Shown: positions 21,101 to 32,374 of the stretch, one piece after another | Numbering within the stretch: the stretch's first letter is position 1 | Layout of the letters: every line of letters begins with the position of its first letter | Assembly (NCBI GenBank): GCA_964023205.1 | Contig: OZ026835.1 | Location: forward strand, 14,404,414 to 14,468,413 | DNA length: 64,000 bases | Direction of reading: 5' to 3' | From: Lutraria lutraria | Taxonomy: Eukaryota > Mollusca > Bivalvia > Venerida > Mactridae | Notes under the pieces: generated by a model | Database searches by the model: none | Told to the model about the DNA's origin: nothing | The model's input: only the letters and a program-made list of their open reading frames with translations | Program-made: the position numbers and the translations under genes

Positions 21101-23365
21101 TTGCCTTTAATTTTGTAAAAAAAAACTGATGGATAAGATAAATATTTGAACAGAACAACACTTACGACATTCGCTTTCTCTTATGTTTTCCATCACCACA
21201 ACAAAAATAAATAATTGAATGCACATTCCATACAATAAAAAATAATGCGATGCTTTACAAGTCACCGAACACAACAAAAATGAAAATGTTCACAAGCTGG
21301 TCTCATTCACTGTAATTTCTAATCTAATTTCTTGAATACCTAACGTGACTGAAAATCACAAGACCTAAATGTACCAACCCTAACCCAAACCCTAACCCCA
21401 CAACCAACCTCTGGTGAACAGACAGACTGTGACGGACATTTTTACGGGTACCTATTATCCATATAGCCAACTAATAATCATCCGTTCGGATAGCGTACGC
21501 ACCCAGGTGTCATTGTGGGTTAGGGTTAGCGTAAGTACAAGTTGTCATTATGGGGTTCCAGTACGTACAAACCGACATTGTGGTGAAAATGTGTGCTTAT
21601 GGGGTGCAAAAATGTTGCTTGTGGGGTTCAGAAGATCAAAAGAAGATCAAAGGCGGCACCCCACAACGTCACTTCAGTGAGTACGTGACGGACAGATGGA
21701 CGGACAAAGCGGCATCTATATACACGTATATCGTCGCCCGGACAGAAGGACGGACAATTCAGCGACTATATACTAAGCTTTCAAGACGCATAAAAGTATA
21801 TGACGAAACATAGTAATGGCAGTTTTCATATACATGCAGTTTTTCTATCGGAAAAATGTGTCTATTCATACTACGTATTAGACAGTCGCGCTTCATTTGG
21901 ACTAAGGTCGACAGTTCTAACTGTATTCGAGGTTCGCAACTTTTAAAATAAACTGTGCCTGACGTTCTCAAAAATACGAGGGCAGGCCGACTTTATGCAT
22001 CAATATCTCTGCGGAAAATGGAAATGGAGAGCTGGGATTTCGCATATTGAGAGAAAATATATTGGAGTAAATAATGGTATCTTTAAAAAGGTTCACTTTT
22101 GTGTAAATATGCATTTATGGATATGGATTCATCAGATGACCCGTTTTCTTTAAAAAATAGCAGACATTTCAAGCGATTTCTCGCTAAAAATGCACAGTTT
22201 TCCTCACAATTTGGAGTATTTGATCCCTTTTCAATAGCGAATAAATGTTCATGATTGGTTTTGTTCGGATCCTTCAAGATAACTATAAATTAAGCCGATA
22301 CTTATTTTCCGTTCAAAACTGTAAAATTTATCTGCAACTGTGTTCGCCTGAGCATCTGCGTTCGGCTCTTCGGGGTATACGGTGTGAAGTTGTCCAAGGC
22401 AATATTTGGAGTAGGCCCAATCCCAGATAAAATTGACAATTAGCATTTCTGAAAAGTATTTTTTTCGACTTTTCTGTATGACATCACCATGTTTACCTTC
22501 GGTTTGTACCAGGTTAGCGGTGTCTAATTCTAAATGGATTTTAACATAACTTTACAGGAAAGCATTTTTTGTGTATTGTATGCCGGAGACACTGTACCTT
22601 AAAAATAGAAATGCTCAAAAACACCAAGTTGCACTGTATATGCGTATGTAATAGTGTTGTAATTAATAACTAAGTCACCTATTATCATTCACCGTGAATC
22701 ATTGTCACAAGATTCTTAGGAGTACTAGTAAGTGTTTGTATTATTATAGAATATCTAATTGTTTCCATTCTTACGTTCATTGGTCATCAGGTGGGGATGA
22801 GCTCACACATATTTAGAACGTTTAGCCACCAAACTAAAGGGAATTATTTCATTTAAATAATGATAAATATGCATGAATATACAGAAAACTTAATTCTTGC
22901 AGTACCGTCAAAATAAGCAGAAAGAACAATGTTTATACACCCCACAACAACGTACTAACCCCTGATGTTCTCAACAGCATTTCAGTTAAATACCAATGAT
23001 TCCCATTGTTACAAAAATGCAATACAAAATTGTATTTATAGTCGGTTGGCATATTAACAATGTAACATTAGCTGTGAATAGCTATTGGTCGAAATAAACA
23101 ACTGACCCGTCACTGCTTTACAACGAGACATTTTATTGTACAGTATTTTAATTATTACTCATTAGAAAAAACACGTGCATATACTTTTATGCTATGTTAC
23201 AATATAAGGAAGCTTAGTCGTCACGTGAAACTGTATATTACAAAATAACAAATTTACCTGTCCGTACAGTTGTCGCAACATTCCAAAACTGTCCACATAT
23301 TGGAACAAATTCTCATCAGAAACATTCTGTTTTATCAAACGATGACAGCCGTCTTGTCCAGCCAT
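15179..23365 (-). CDS. Spliced gene, product unidentified (partial model)
   Basis: Three coding exons are supported. Exon 1, 23365-23258, starts MAGQDGCHRLIKQNVSDENL, ends at LYGQ with donor CAG/GTAAAT and has phase 0. An internal exon, 19542-19433, has acceptor TTCACAG, starts with two bases of a split codon, then reads LCSEHIFMTTSSYAAWPDSF and ends GRHYVRDLKE at donor GAG/GTAATT. The last exon, 15304-15179, has acceptor GTAACAG, starts VTWKQSSTKAVSTVHFKYKA and ends with TAG. The last junction is in phase. At least one exon of length 3n+1 must lie between 23.26 and 19.54 kb and was not found. Introns are packed with repeats. The composition is that of a soluble protein with no signal peptide. 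I do not recognise the family. Confidence 0.6.
15400..15475 (-). repeat. tRNA-like SINE fragment
   Basis: On the minus strand the sequence shows GTGCTCGACTCCGAGTGC, resembling a tRNA anticodon arm, then a B-box-like GAGTTCAAGCCC. This matches the head of a tRNA-derived SINE lying in the last intron of the host gene. It is too diverged for a functional tRNA: no clean acceptor stem was found. Confidence 0.55.
15531..17093. mobile_element. TIR transposon with TAGACATTTGCG ends
   Basis: A 1.56-kb element with about 75-bp imperfect inverted ends: TAGACATTTGCGATTTAAG then ACGGTGACGG on the left, mirrored at 17020-17093. TA or TTA at both borders could be the target site. It lies in the last intron of the 15-23 kb gene. 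It contains one 181-codon ORF of unknown function. I do not recognise the superfamily. Confidence 0.8.
15666..16211 (-). CDS. ORF inside TIR element, unknown function
   Basis: A 181-codon open frame wholly inside the TIR element, ending 135 bp from its left end. It has mixed, protein-like composition with several Cys and Trp residues (for example GRYCSVWMQKVVEVFYELER and TYHYWSSYAPGKYRTLNRYS). No DDE triad, zinc-finger pattern or membrane segment was recognised. It may be a transposase remnant, a cargo gene or a chance frame. The start shown is the first ATG. Confidence 0.35.
   Translation of the reverse strand: MLLLKQSHEILITFGKCESYLLKCVFEINRNLFKVHVDLCGFNRHVTLYAVRFAGRFIGTCELFASVKKLTSVGRYCSVWMQKVVEVFYELERSIDFQAKYLKGTWAEVHINPHEHSETLRTYHYWSSYAPGKYRTLNRYSRQYRVCVELKCYKSVGTTWRHRREVKYSPGLLCRKKPKSV
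17346..19085 (-). mobile_element. Type-A tandem-repeat element, diverged copy 2
   Basis: Diverged array with the same unit landmarks as copy 1 (GGTCAAAAACTAGGTCACC, AAACCTTGT, GGATCTTCACCAAAC), in reverse orientation. It is split by a different element at about 18525-19045, after which the distal end ACAATGATTGTCATCTTG-ACTCTTGTT resumes. The hairpin at the left end is largely eroded, so this copy is old. Confidence 0.75.
18525..19045 (+). mobile_element. Non-autonomous element M, copy 1
   Basis: About 0.5 kb with inverted TAGACGAATTA motifs at 18538 and ending 19004. A reverse-orientation copy is at 44238-44698 and a short end piece occurs near 38670-38705. Landmarks are GAGTATTAGTTTATTATAG, CTAGTTTGGCTAATCCTGGC and CCTTAATGGAGGATTGAATA. 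Homology runs a little beyond the TAGACGAATTA motifs, so the borders are approximate. Confidence 0.72.
19612..19743 (+). repeat. Low-copy repeat, second copy of 8706-8828
   Basis: Matches 8706-8828 over its length (CTCTCCAGAGCGGCCC, TTGAGCAACAA, CTCTAGAGCAAC, ATTTTGCTACT). It abuts the direct repeat that flanks the large inverted repeat on its right. Confidence 0.6.
20700..20910 (+). repeat. Repeat-like block with GTCCGTCCGTCCGTC run
   Basis: Begins near AATTATATTGCTTTTCCCC and contains TGTCCGTCCGTCCGTCTATC, a style shared with the ends of element L (6600 and 63660). It is probably the head of a related non-coding repeat; no second copy was found in the window. Confidence 0.4.
21374..21525. 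repeat. Telomere-like motifs in inverted orientation
   Basis: CCAACCCTAACCCAAACCC then TAACCCC at about 21376-21400, and GTGGGTTAGGGTTAGCG at about 21512-21528 on the same strand. These are two to three degenerate copies of the animal telomere unit facing opposite ways within the spacer of the large inverted repeat. Confidence 0.6.
22443..23257. other. Intron sequence, no supported feature
   Basis: Lies between the large inverted repeat and exon 1 of the minus-strand gene. The missing 3n+1 exon could be here, but no open stretch with both splice sites was convincing. Confidence 0.4.
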
Positions 23366-25429
23366 CATATAAATGACCAAATTTTATGAGTCACGTGGCC
23401 ACATTTTTATTAAAATCTTACACAATTCTGTTTGACACAAATTGTAACTTCAAGTGTATCTAAACCAATAAAGAAACACGAGAAAGTCGTGCGAATGGAT
23501 TTAATGTGCTACGGACGGTACAAATTTGTGTCTGGAAGAGGCGTAACTGCTCGTAAATTATTGCTGGGGTTCAAAATAGCTTTTCATCTCATTTAACGTA
23601 TCTGGCTTGGATAAAATCGCTAAAATGATATTTTACGTTATTTACAAGGATTAAATATCATACTTCAATACCAAGCAACAAAAAATTCTAACCGACCGCT
23701 CTAAAATGGTGTTTTATTGCGATAGATAATGTACCCCTTTATCGACTTTACCTTATCAGCGTTTAACATCTCTACCGTAATGTGCATTGTATTGGTACGA
23801 TATGATACTATTAATTCAGTAATGACAAAAAATGTTATAAAATCTCTTTCTAGACATCAAACATGTGCGTGGTTTCAATTATTGAACCGTAAACATAAGC
23901 GATTTTGATTGGCTATCCAAATTGAATGGGGTGCGTCAAATTCGATGATTTCATGAAACGATAATGAGATGACACTTTGTTAATTGCTCAGCTTAAAAAA
24001 AACACTGTGTCATTTTCGAAGTAACATTGCCGTCTTATTTGATGACGGATTTCAAAGCGGTTTTCGGTATTTTGTAGCGGAAATGTTAATCTAGGGAATC
24101 TTGCCTCAGAATTTTGATACTTGTTTTCAGTTTTTATCTATGGAGTATTACGTAATAAACAGCGGGGTTCTGGGTACGGAATTTCTTTAAAGTCAAATAT
24201 CTAACGAACGGAGTACTTTATCAAAAAACTGAGGCACGGTTCCCTGCTTTATACATTTATAGTCATTTTAACGCTACTTCTTGTAATATATTCCTATATA
24301 CAGAGTAGTTATCGTTGTTCAAAAAATTGTAAATTACGTGCGATATTGGTTTATAGGAGACCAATCAAATGTAATATTTGTTTCAAATCACTTGCAATGC
24401 ACTTTATACAGTGGGTTTATTTTAGTATATAATTATGGTTTAGTTTTTAAATCTATAAATTGGTGAAACTTTATTTGACCTGACATCCACGCCAGATTTA
24501 AGGACGTTCTAGACGATGATTCAGCAACTGTTTTACTATGGAAAGCCACAGTACACCCCCAAAGTACTACTATATTTTTCTATATGTTGTTTGTCGACTA
24601 TTTACAGTCTGCAATGTTTACTGCATACTGACCAAATGATTTTGTTATTGGCCATTTTGTAGTAACTTGTAAACAAACATAAGTCCTGCTCCGGGTAGAC
24701 TATGGTTCTGCTACGTGCGCGGCTACATTTTATGTATGATATCATGTAGGTTTCCTCCTGCGGATTTTTAATGTTTTGTTAATGTGTCAGGAGTGAAAAT
24801 CGAAGCCGCCCCTGACGACAACTTTCAGCACTTTGGTTTGATTGATTAAAATCGTCCACGAATTGACGGATCTTACCAGGGAACGTGATTGTAGTGTATT
24901 GAGTTTAATCTAAAACAAAATTAATTGAATATATTTGAGAAAGGGAAATTATATTCATTCCCAATTAAAGTGCCTGTTTTGAGCAAGTCAGGGGTACAAA
25001 TGTTGAGAAAAATTGCAAAATACAACAAACAAAGTTTACATTTTTTTATGTTCATTTGTTAAAAAAGTCAAACAGAACACTTAAAATATTTGGACGTCCG
25101 AACAATTTTGTACAAAATGTCTTCAATTTTTTCAGTTGTCCAAAGCTTTTCAAAGTGATCTATATATCTATAATTATAAAGAGTGCAAAATTTTTGATAC
25201 CCAAACAATTTGTACAAACAGTGTACAACCTGTTCAGTCATCCAAACAGTTCGTAAAATAATTACATTCTACTAGCTCTTAAAATGATTAATTCTACATA
25301 CAAAGAAGAATATAAAAAGTTTGTAAGCTCAAAATTTTTGTACAAAAAAAAATGTTGGAATTGTACAATAACATATATGAGTTGCTTCCCTTTTCTATTG
25401 ATTTATCATTTGCTGTTCATAAAGAGGGT
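23366..25429. other. Intergenic region between two minus-strand genes
   Basis: Contains the presumed promoter and 5' UTR of the gene starting at 23365 and the 3' flank of the Tudor gene ending at 25430. No TATA box, CpG block or poly-A signal could be assigned with confidence. Confidence 0.4.
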
Positions 25430-28400
25430 TCATCCTTTTGCCTGTAATAATTCATTTGATTCGTTGCACATGTTCTTTGTTAACTGGCGCAATGAATCCC
25501 TCCTAACTATTTTCTTTATATTGTCATCATCAAAGATGATATGATAATCTGAAATTAAGAAAGTACAAAAATGTATTTTCAAGTAAGAAATAATAAAAAT
25601 TGATGCAAAAAATGGAATTTTGTAACAGAGTTAAAACTGATTAAAATATTTCCACTTACACTTTACGACAAAGTGAGTTTATTTTGTTTGATATAATAAA
25701 AATCTATAACATGGTACATACATATCTCAAGTTTTTCAATGTGAGCTGGATAAAATTCTCCATCATTCCACATCCCCTCAACTGAATCCCCATGTTCAAA
25801 CTGTAGAACAAAATCATTTAATTAGTTGTTAAATTCTAAATATCCTAACAAGCAACAAACATGAATTTGTCAATTTACTGATCTCTATGCTGAAAGCCCT
25901 GATCTTAATACACTTTCTATTATTCTAATAACAGATTATCTTACACTGAATAAATTGGATATGATTATACAGTCTATGTTAATGTAAATTATGTTAATTG
26001 TTATGTATATGTAATATGTATTCCAATTTAGTTATCATTGTTATGACCTTGAATATTTCACTCATGTCATATACAGCTAACTAAAAATAACAACAATGTC
26101 ATTGTAAGAACTTACCAAAACATCCTCATTGGCTTTTCGCTTTGTGTTTTCTGGGAAATAGACTGAAAGAACAAATATAAGATAAATAAAGACATAATAA
26201 TCTAGCATCAATAAACATAATGGAAATGCTAAAGAAATTTAAAGTCACAATGGAAAGAGATACAATACAATGAAAAATGCAATTATCCGGATCAATCATG
26301 AATTTAACATGATTATTTTATTGCTTAATTTCTTCTTTAAAAAGACAAAACATACATATTTATAGTATCATAATGCAAATAGCACTGGTTTGACTGTATG
26401 GCAATGTGTGAATTAAGTAGTCTGAGAAGAAAATTCAGTAATGTCCGTCTACCAGGTATTTGCACTAAATGATATCAATAGTATTGAAACTTATAGCACT
26501 TTTGATATACCTATGAATTCATTAATAAAAATGTTTGATAATGTACTTGCTTACATGACATTTGTTTTAATGCTTTTTGTTGTGCATTATTGGCTTAATC
26601 ATAGGCAATGACTATATTTACGAGTCAAATACATGAGTGTAATTTTACTTTTACCTTTCACTTGTTGCCTCAGGGCAGAACTCTGTTCTTCTAAGTGCTG
26701 AATTCTCTGCAACAGAACAATTGCATATATTTGACCTCATGTTGTTTTAAAAAATTAGAAGAAAGGATATTACTGTATCATTTTCAATAGTATCTCTTCA
26801 TCAGTTCTGTAATTCTTGTTTAAGATATCAAAATAGGCAAAGATTCGAATGAAAATCTAGAATAATAAGTAGATGTACCATAATGCACATATAAAAGATT
26901 CAAAGATTTTATTTAGTAATAGAGGCCACCGGCCAAGAATACATATTCATATCACATGCTATATATATAGAGAGTTGTGTATGCTGCTCATCTCTTTAAA
27001 CAAAAAGAGGTTTTACATACAAGTATCAGCTTTCTAATAACAATATTTTACATAGACATGTTTATATTTATGTTAACATTGATAATTGTTATAAACAAAT
27101 GTATACAATTACAATATATAATAATACTTAAGTAATGAAGTATACATATTTTGACACACATAGATATAAATTTACAAGTAAAACACCTTTGAAAGTCTGA
27201 TAGATGGGTACAGACAGTGTGAATATAACAATAATATACATTTTCTTACTTTCAATAAATCTTCATTAGATGGCTTATCTAACTCTACACACCCATGAGT
27301 CTCTGAGTCAATGTCATCTGCCAAAGTGCCATCATAACTATCCTACAATACATAATGAACATAAATCACTTGTAATCAGAGATAACAGCTTTTATTTTCC
27401 TCAGAAATCATAGCTCCAGATAGGTAATCCAGAATTCCGGATAAATCCTGAATATTGACACCCTGGGGTAAGGGCCAGGTTCTTGTGCACTAAAACCTCT
27501 TATGTAGGTGAACAATCTTACCAAATCCATTTGAAATCTATCGACAAACAACACAGTTAGTAGTTACAGCCTTAACTAAAAATGAGGGGGAATGGGAAGC
27601 ATCAGGTTATTAGTATTTTACTTTATTCCAGCAAAGCCTCCACAACTGATAGTTAATGGGGTATAAAAATGAAATCGTACATAACTTAAAAACGAGAGAC
27701 ATACGAGGGTCATCCGTAAAGTTCGTGGACAACCTAACTTTTTTGGGTTATAATGATGTGATAATTTTCAAAATTTGTCATGGCAATAATTGACATCTTT
27801 TGTCTCAAGTTCTGCTTCTAAATTGTCACTTTTTCGTGTAGTCACTGGATACGAGTTACCAAGGCAACCCAAGTCAGCGCCTACGGAGCACTTTGATTTT
27901 TTGCAATTAAGCAGATTCATTTTGTTGCAATCTTTGTGCTGTAATTTGTATAAAAATGAATGGAAGCGTACCGAATGACCTTGAACGCTGCAGCAATTAT
28001 TTGTGATGTTTGTCGCTAATTTTTTAAGTAATTGCCAGCGTAATAAGAAAGTTATCGAACCTGGACGAACTGTGCTTATTTGAATTCATTACAGAAACTT
28101 AAGTCGACGTCATAGCGTACGGAGCAGCGCGCTGCTACCAAGTACTGTGTAAGGCTGGTGTACACCCACGCAGACACTAAAATTCATTTCAAGTGCTGAT
28201 AATTCTAAAGAAGTATCAAGATCTTTGATATTGAGGTGATAATTTGATATTGGCTTTGAGAAATTAGCATGCAAGTCCCTATAGTCCAGATTTAGCATCG
28301 ATGGGTCAAATGATCTTCCCAAAATTTAAAAGAAAAACGATTTAATTTAATTGAGAATATTAAAATGGCGGTGCGCAGTTTCGCAAGAACATGTGACGGA

Positions 28401-28821
28401 AGCTGGAATAACGATATATTATCCACATGGGTGTAAAGACACAGCAAATACATAACATCTGAGGGTGAGTACTTCGAGAAAATGTGATTGTACGTGAGTA
28501 TAACGTCACAACGTTGATGTGAATTTTGTTAAAGTGCTCCGTAGATATGTATAGCTGAAAATTTTTATCTGTCAATATTTCACTGTGATATTTGGCATGT
28601 ATTTGGTCAATATATTGCATAATATGTACATACATTTTTGGCGTAAAACATCTTTTACTGGTCTCATTAATAACACTGTCCACGAACTTTACGGATGACC
28701 CTCGTATAGAGGGCATACTAAAAGCCGGAAACACTAGAACATTCATAATGTGTATACCTGAATTTTGAGATCAGACACATTGTCAAATGCTTTCTTCTTG
28801 TTCTTCTTTGTCATCTCAGAT
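25430..28821 (-). CDS. Tudor-domain protein, six exons (5' end may be missing)
   Basis: Tudor domains bind methylated arginine or lysine on proteins. The exons are 28821-28758, 27342-27250, 26706-26655, 26162-26116, 25800-25722 and 25548-25430 (TGA). Every junction has GT/AG borders and matching phase. The N-part is lysine-rich (MTKKNKKKAFDNVSDLKIQ), followed by an acidic segment and a short coiled coil (RIQHLEEQSSALRQQVK). The last two exons form one Tudor fold: FEHGDSVEGMWNDGEFYPAH, then YYHIIFDDDNIKKIVRRDSL. The aromatic residues of the cage are W, F or Y, Y and F. The first exon found begins with one base of a split codon, then SEM; the ATG may be the start, or upstream exons exist. The protein is at least about 148 residues. 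The domain resembles SMN/SPF30-type Tudors, but the full protein is not identified. Confidence 0.82.
27702..28706. mobile_element. Non-autonomous mariner element in Tudor-gene intron
   Basis: The 30-bp TIRs at 27702-27731 and 28677-28706 are perfect complements, starting TACGAGGGTCATCCGTAAAG. TA flanks both ends. A second inverted pair (CTACGGAGCACTTT at about 27880 and 28530) lies inside. There is no intact transposase. It lies in the first identified intron of the Tudor gene. The TIR differs from the mariner at 220-1654, so this is another family. Confidence 0.92.
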
Positions 28822-29598
28822 CTTAAAATACATAATTATACTAAATGATAAATATCTTAGATATGTAAGTGAAACAATTTGGCATCTGGTTAGATTACTT
28901 GAGAAACATATATTACATTAATGATCAACTTTTATAATATATTATGACATAATTGTAAGCAGAAAAAGTAATGTGTAGCTATAGGAACTTCGCTCCAAAT
29001 ATGGTATAAGCCAACCATGGACCATTGTTCTAGTGCTATGAAATCAGACGCATGTAATGGCTGATAGGCACCTCAGTGTGTGGTCATGTGACTCGAAAAC
29101 TGTGCAGAAGACTTTAAGTAGTGCACCATAAACACACGAAATAATGTAAGATACTGTGATGATTACGAGATAAAACTGCATAATTTGGTGTTTTGAATAT
29201 AAGCAATTGATTGACACTACTTAAATATTTTTATTTTGAAAAACGAGTTGAGCGTTATGACAAAAGTTGTTCTATTTGAGATCTTACGACTGTCGATTTT
29301 TGGTTTATTAAATGTGCATTCGGTTTTGTTCGGGTTTTTTCGTGTTGTTCAGTTTTAAGTGTCATTTATTTTGTTTTGTTTTGATTTGTTTAAACAAAAG
29401 CTCTGTAAGCGATTGATAAATCAATCGTCAAAAAAATTGCTGACTTTGTAGCAATTTAAAGCTTCTTACCTTAGCGACTGATATAACATACATAAATGTT
29501 ACATTTGTTGAAAGTACAATTATATAATTATTCAAACTGCTGATAAGTTATTCAACTATCAATTTTGAATGTTAATTTTATTACACCCCCGTTTATAC
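28822..29598. other. No supported feature
   Basis: Upstream of the first identified Tudor exon; may hold an unrecognised 5' exon. T-rich tracts near 29310-29400. No open stretch with splice borders was convincing. Confidence 0.4.
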
Positions 29599-29618
29599 TA
29601 CAGAAAAACCTGTTTTAA

Positions 29619-31668
29619 GGTAGTATGCGACCTTTCCTTGACGTCATGGGTCAAAAATCGAATTTTCTCCGATTGTTCTGAAATTTTGCACAATGGTAGT
29701 ATAGCATGTTCTTTGATTTTTGTTTGTTTTATTTTTTCTGTTTTCCCACCCGTTTCCTAGCAATGCCACGTCTATGGTCAGAGGTGTAAAATCGACATTT
29801 TACATGCGAAATGTTAACAAGCAATTATAAAATGCACAAATAATACGTCATCGCGCATTATTTTTCACAAAATTGCAATGTAGTAAAGTTCGAACATCAT
29901 GAATAACGTTGTAGAAAGTGTTACGTCACGCTAATTGTAGGCTGACGTTATTACAAATACGTTGAATATTAGCGTGACGTAACAAATTTTTACAACGTTA
30001 TTCATGATGTTTGAACTTTACTACATTGCAATTTTGTGAAAAATAATGCACGATGACATATTATTTTTGCATTTTGTAATTGCTTGTTAACATCTCCACA
30101 AAAACTGTGAGTCATTAGTTGATTGAATCTACTTCCGTTTACCAAAAGTACACTGAAATATAGTTGGGGGTCAAAATTACGGGTGAAAAAAAACGGACAC
30201 AATATTAGTGCTTAACGTTCCCTCAGGACATTAATGACGACAAAACCCCATTTAAACTTATATGAGCTTATTATGCAGATAGAGAGCTTGAAGTTGGTAT
30301 ATGCAAAATTACAATAGCGTTATGTTTGAACCAATTTTGCATGTAAAACGTCGATTTTACACCTCCGACATTTGACGTGGCGTTGCTAAGAAACAGGTTG
30401 GAAAACAGAAAAAATCAAACGAACAAAAATAAAACAAGAGGGCCAAGATGGCCCTATATCGCTCACATGACAATCACTGTTCACTCATTACAACATTGTT
30501 TTGAACCGGTGACCTAGTTTTTGACCCCAGACGACCTATGTTCGAATTTGTCTTACATATCATCAAGACAAACAGTCTGATTAGGTTTGGTGAAGATACG
30601 ATCAAAATTTGACATCTACTGTGTTAATAAGGTTTTCCTAAGATTTGACTTTGTGACCTGGTTTATGACCCTAGGTGACCCATATTTGAACTTGTCCTTA
30701 ATATCATTAAGACAAACAATCTGAGAAGGTTCGGCAAAGATCCAATCAAAACTATGACATTTAGAGCTTTTACAAGATTTTTACCTAAGATTTGACCTTG
30801 TGACCCAGTTTTTGAACCCGGCTGACCCATGTTCATCCTTCACCCACATATCATTGAGGCAAACATTTTGACAAGGTTTGGTGAAGATCCAATTAAAACT
30901 GTGACATCTACAGTGTTAACAAAGTTTTCCTAAGATTTCACCTGGTGACCTAGTTATTGACCCCAGTTGACCCATATTTATACTTGACCGTTATATCATT
31001 AAAACAAACGATCTGACAATGTTTGGTGAAGATCCAATAATAACTGTGAAATCTACAGTGTTAACATGGTTTTTCATAAGATTTGACCTAGCAACCTAGT
31101 TTTTGACCCAAGATGACCCATGTTGGAACTCGTCCAAGATATTATGAAGACAAACATTCTGACAAGGTTTCATGATCATCCAATCAAAACAGTGACATCT
31201 AGAGTGTTCACAAGGTTTTCCAGCAATTTGCCCTAGTGACCTAATTTTACTACAGAAATTACCCATTTTCAAACTTGACCTACATATTATTAAAATAAAC
31301 ATTCTGACAAAGTTTCATGAAGATAAAGTCAAAACAGTGATTTCTAAAGTGTTCACAATGTTTTCCCTTATTTGGCCCTGGTGACCTAGTTTTTGACCCC
31401 AAATGGCCCAATATCGAACTCGTCCGAGATTTTGTTGATATTAACGTTCTGACCCAGCTTTGCTAAAATTGAGCCAAAAATGTGGCCCCTAGTGTGGTCA
31501 CAACAAAAAGTTTGATGACGCACGACGCCGGACGGAGAGTGATCCTAATAGCTCACTTTGTGACATGTGAGCTAAAAACATGCTATACTACCACTGTGTA
31601 AACTTTCGGAGCAATCGGAGAAAATTCGATTATTGACCCATGACGTCAAGGAAAGGTCGCATACTACC
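29619..31668. mobile_element. TTAA-type foldback transposon
   Basis: Flanked by TTAA on both sides, with TIRs beginning GGTAGTATGCGACC then TTTCCTTGACGTCATGGGTC. The left arm runs about 29619-29955 and folds back on 29960-30092; a 240-bp unmatched segment follows, then the rest of the right arm, which is itself split by a type-A element (30435-31572). TTAA targets are typical of piggyBac and Kolobok superfamilies. No transposase is present. Confidence 0.85.
30435..31572 (+). mobile_element. Type-A tandem-repeat element, copy 3
   Basis: Starts CAAGAGGGCCAAGATGGCCC, holds about seven units of roughly 146 bp, and ends with a hairpin of GCTCAC and GTGAGC arms followed by TAAAAA. Very similar to copies at 2964 and 50155. 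It splits the right arm of the TTAA element; the undamaged left arm shows what the site looked like before. Confidence 0.9.
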
Positions 31669-32374
31669 TTAAGAGACCACTCAAGGGAGAACGAAAATAC
31701 AGTCTCTGAAGACAGGTGGTCTCTTAACTAGGGATTGGAGTCACATAGTTACTATGAAATAATATGAAACCATGTACATTTAAATTAGGCAGTTAAACAT
31801 TTTATACAGAGACAAATTAATATAACTGTGGCTTAGCATTTTAAAAACAGTACTTAGCATCTACAATATAGACAGAAAGTACTGGTCGTTAACCGCGTTA
31901 GACAGGTGGTCGCCATACTAAGTTGAATTAACGTTTAAAAACTCTTGGGAGGAATCGTGAGCAGTCTCACAAGACAGGAGGTCGCTTGTATAAGGTGGTC
32001 GGAAGGACAGGTTTTACTGTACCTACTTTAGATTTTTTTTTTTTAAATCTAGTGGAACCTATTTTTGTTCAGGTCGCTTACACACTAGTGGGTATAGCCA
32101 AAAATTAACTGAGAAAATGTAACAAAATTATATATCTAGCAGGGTCAAATGTTTTAAACTTTCAGAAAATGTATAATTTATTCAGGTATGCCATTGGTTT
32201 TTTGAGTTTTAGCTGCTACAGATTATTTATGAAATTCAGTCACATAGAATTTGACAAATCTGACACTTATATTTGTAAGAACAGATTAGTTTACTGTGTT
32301 ATATATGTGAACCTTTCTTATTTTATAGGATGTACAAGTCAAAGTCCTGAAGACTCTGATTATGTCCTATCACT

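Larger units (their letters stand above)
19827..22355. repeat. Large inverted repeat, about 445-bp arms
   Basis: The arms 19827-20272 and 21914-22355 are reverse complements at high identity, separated by about 1.64 kb. Short ORFs in the two arms are copies of one another (QANTVADKFYSF, then KISIGLIYSY). A 26-bp direct repeat starting CCCAATCCCAGATAAAA flanks the structure on both sides (about 19746-19771 and 22416-22441). It lies in an intron of the 15-23 kb gene. A foldback-type transposon or an inverted duplication would both explain it. Confidence 0.85.
29599..32021. mobile_element. TIR element with TACAGTAAAACCTGT ends
   Basis: The left end reads TACAGAAAAACCTGTTTTAA, the right end the complement of TACAGTAAAACCTGTCC. 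Inside are repeated GACCACT and ACAGGTGGTC motifs. It has been split at TTAA (29615-29618 and 31669-31672) by a 2.05-kb insertion; rejoining across the site gives CCTGTTTTAAGAGACCACTC. Its own length is therefore about 370 bp, a MITE. Confidence 0.72.

Noticed and set aside
21374..21400. True interstitial telomere array
   Set aside because: Only two or three imperfect CCCTAA units, too few for an array; recorded as telomere-like motifs only.
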